From an uncultured Collinsella sp. (GTDB taxonomy: Bacteria; Actinomycetota; Coriobacteriia; Coriobacteriales; Coriobacteriaceae), in NCBI GenBank assembly GCA_900544845.1, contig UQWV01000089.1, positions 1-6,043 on the forward strand: a DNA stretch of 6,043 bases, given 5' to 3'. Numbering within the stretch: position 1 is the first letter of the stretch; each line of letters opens with the position of its first letter. The notes beneath the pieces are model-generated. The model did not search any database and was not told where the DNA came from. It worked only from the letters and a program-made list of their open reading frames with translations. Position numbers and translations under genes: made by a program. This document shows, piece by piece, positions 5,284 through 6,043 of this stretch.

Positions 5284-6043
5284 GTGGCAAACGAAAACGA
5301 TTACGATGGCGGCGAGATTAAGATTCTCGAAGGTCTCGAGGCCGTTCGTAAGCGCCCGGGCATGTATATCGGCTCGACGAGCGCCAGCGGTCTGCATCAC
5401 CTGGTGTGGGAGATCGTTGACAACTCCGTCGACGAGGCCATGGCCGGTTTCTGCACCGAGATCCAGGTGACGGTCCACGCCGACAACTCCATCACGGTCG
5501 TCGACAACGGGCGCGGCATCCCCGTCGACGAGCACCCTGTTAAAAAGATCCCGACGCTCGAGGTCGTCATGACGATCTTGCACGCCGGCGGTAAGTTCGA
5601 TAACTCGGCCTATAAGGTTTCGGGCGGCCTGCACGGCGTTGGCATCTCCGTCGTCAACGCACTGTCCAAGCGCGTGGTCGTTCAGGTTCGTCGCGACGGC
5701 AACACCTACGAGATGGAGTTCTCGCGCGGCAAGACCGTTAAGAAGATGGAGGTCGTGGGCACCTCGGATTCGACGGGCACCACCGTCACCTTCTGGCCCG
5801 ACGACGAGATCTTCGAGACATGCATCTACGATTTCGATACGCTGCACAACCGTCTGCAGGAGACGGCGTTCCTCAATAAGAACCTCAAAATCGTGCTGAC
5901 CGACGAGCGCGAGGCGACTCCCCATGTGGAGGAGTTTTGCTACGAGGGCGGCATCATCGACTTCGTCAAGTTCCTCAACGAGGGCAAGGACGTCCCCGAG
6001 GCCTTTAAGGAGCCCATCTACATCGAGGGCAAATCGGACCCGG
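5284..6043 (+). CDS. gyrB: DNA gyrase subunit B, N-terminal part (3' end outside window)
   Basis: GyrB is the ATPase subunit of DNA gyrase, which with GyrA introduces negative supercoils and relieves tension ahead of the fork. The first 253 residues are present and the frame is open to the window edge. The GHKL ATP-binding motifs are all visible: EGLEAVRKRPGMYIG (16-30), EIVDNSVDEA (43-52, with catalytic E43 and Mg-binding N47), VVDNGRGIPV (72-81, D74), the lid HAGGKFDNSAYKVSGGLHGVG between residues 100 and 120, and GTTVTFWPD (165-173). R137 aligns with E. coli R136, a contact for aminocoumarin drugs, so the native residue is kept. The lid motif and GMYIG favour GyrB over ParE together with the origin context. 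Codon bias is strong, as in dnaN. It is separated from dciA by a terminator, so it is probably its own transcription unit, possibly with gyrA downstream. Confidence 0.97.
   Translation, partial: MANENDYDGGEIKILEGLEAVRKRPGMYIGSTSASGLHHLVWEIVDNSVDEAMAGFCTEIQVTVHADNSITVVDNGRGIPVDEHPVKKIPTLEVVMTILHAGGKFDNSAYKVSGGLHGVGISVVNALSKRVVVQVRRDGNTYEMEFSRGKTVKKMEVVGTSDSTGTTVTFWPDDEIFETCIYDFDTLHNRLQETAFLNKNLKIVLTDEREATPHVEEFCYEGGIIDFVKFLNEGKDVPEAFKEPIYIEGKSDP

Noticed and set aside
5282..5470. Plus-strand frame starting at GTG 5282 after the strong ribosome binding site
   Set aside because: It overlaps gyrB out of frame and gives an Arg/Ser/Thr-rich peptide without a motif; the GTG two bases later opens gyrB.
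5233..5925. 230-codon minus-strand open frame opposite gyrB
   Set aside because: It is antisense to clear GyrB motifs and its low-complexity composition reflects the gyrB codon pattern.

Overview
The window carries a chromosomal replication-origin gene cluster. On the + strand, in order, it holds the 3' end of a glutamine-rich winged-helix gene, dnaA, an origin-like spacer, dnaN, recF, a DUF721/DciA-type gene, a strong intrinsic terminator, and the first 253 codons of gyrB. The order dnaA-dnaN-recF-DUF721-gyrB is typical of Actinomycetota. Together with the high G+C coding sequence and an unusually long, divergent DnaA, it suggests a member of the Coriobacteriia, with Collinsella or a close relative as my best guess. 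This is inference from gene order and protein character, not from a database match.

Layout. Positions 2-430 are a 5'-truncated gene for a Q/P-rich protein ending in a winged helix. dnaA (446-2170, GTG start) follows after 15 bases. It encodes 574 residues: a recognisable domain I, a long Ala/Pro/Thr linker, an AAA+ core and a C-terminal DNA-binding domain. A near-consensus parS site (805-820) lies inside the linker codons. The 238-base spacer 2171-2408 looks like oriC. It has a cluster of degenerate DnaA-box-like decamers (consensus about GTTTTCAACA), then a better box at 2341-2349, then a five-unit DnaA-trio-like array (2362-2376) and an AT-rich block that also contains the dnaN ribosome binding site. 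dnaN (2409-3512), recF (3522-4628) and the dciA-like gene (4615-5178) are packed as one likely operon that ends at a hairpin terminator (5205-5234). gyrB starts at 5284 behind a strong Shine-Dalgarno sequence and runs off the window.

How it fits together. DnaA would bind the boxes and open the AT-rich block through the trio array. The DciA-like protein would help deliver the replicative helicase. The DnaN clamp would tether the polymerase, RecF would act at damaged or stalled forks, and GyrB (with GyrA, not seen here) would remove positive supercoils. A ParB bound at the embedded parS would mark the origin for segregation. Two points stand out: parS lies in the disordered linker codons of dnaA, and the DnaA DNA-contact residues and the putative box sequences are both non-canonical, which suggests that protein and sites diverged together.
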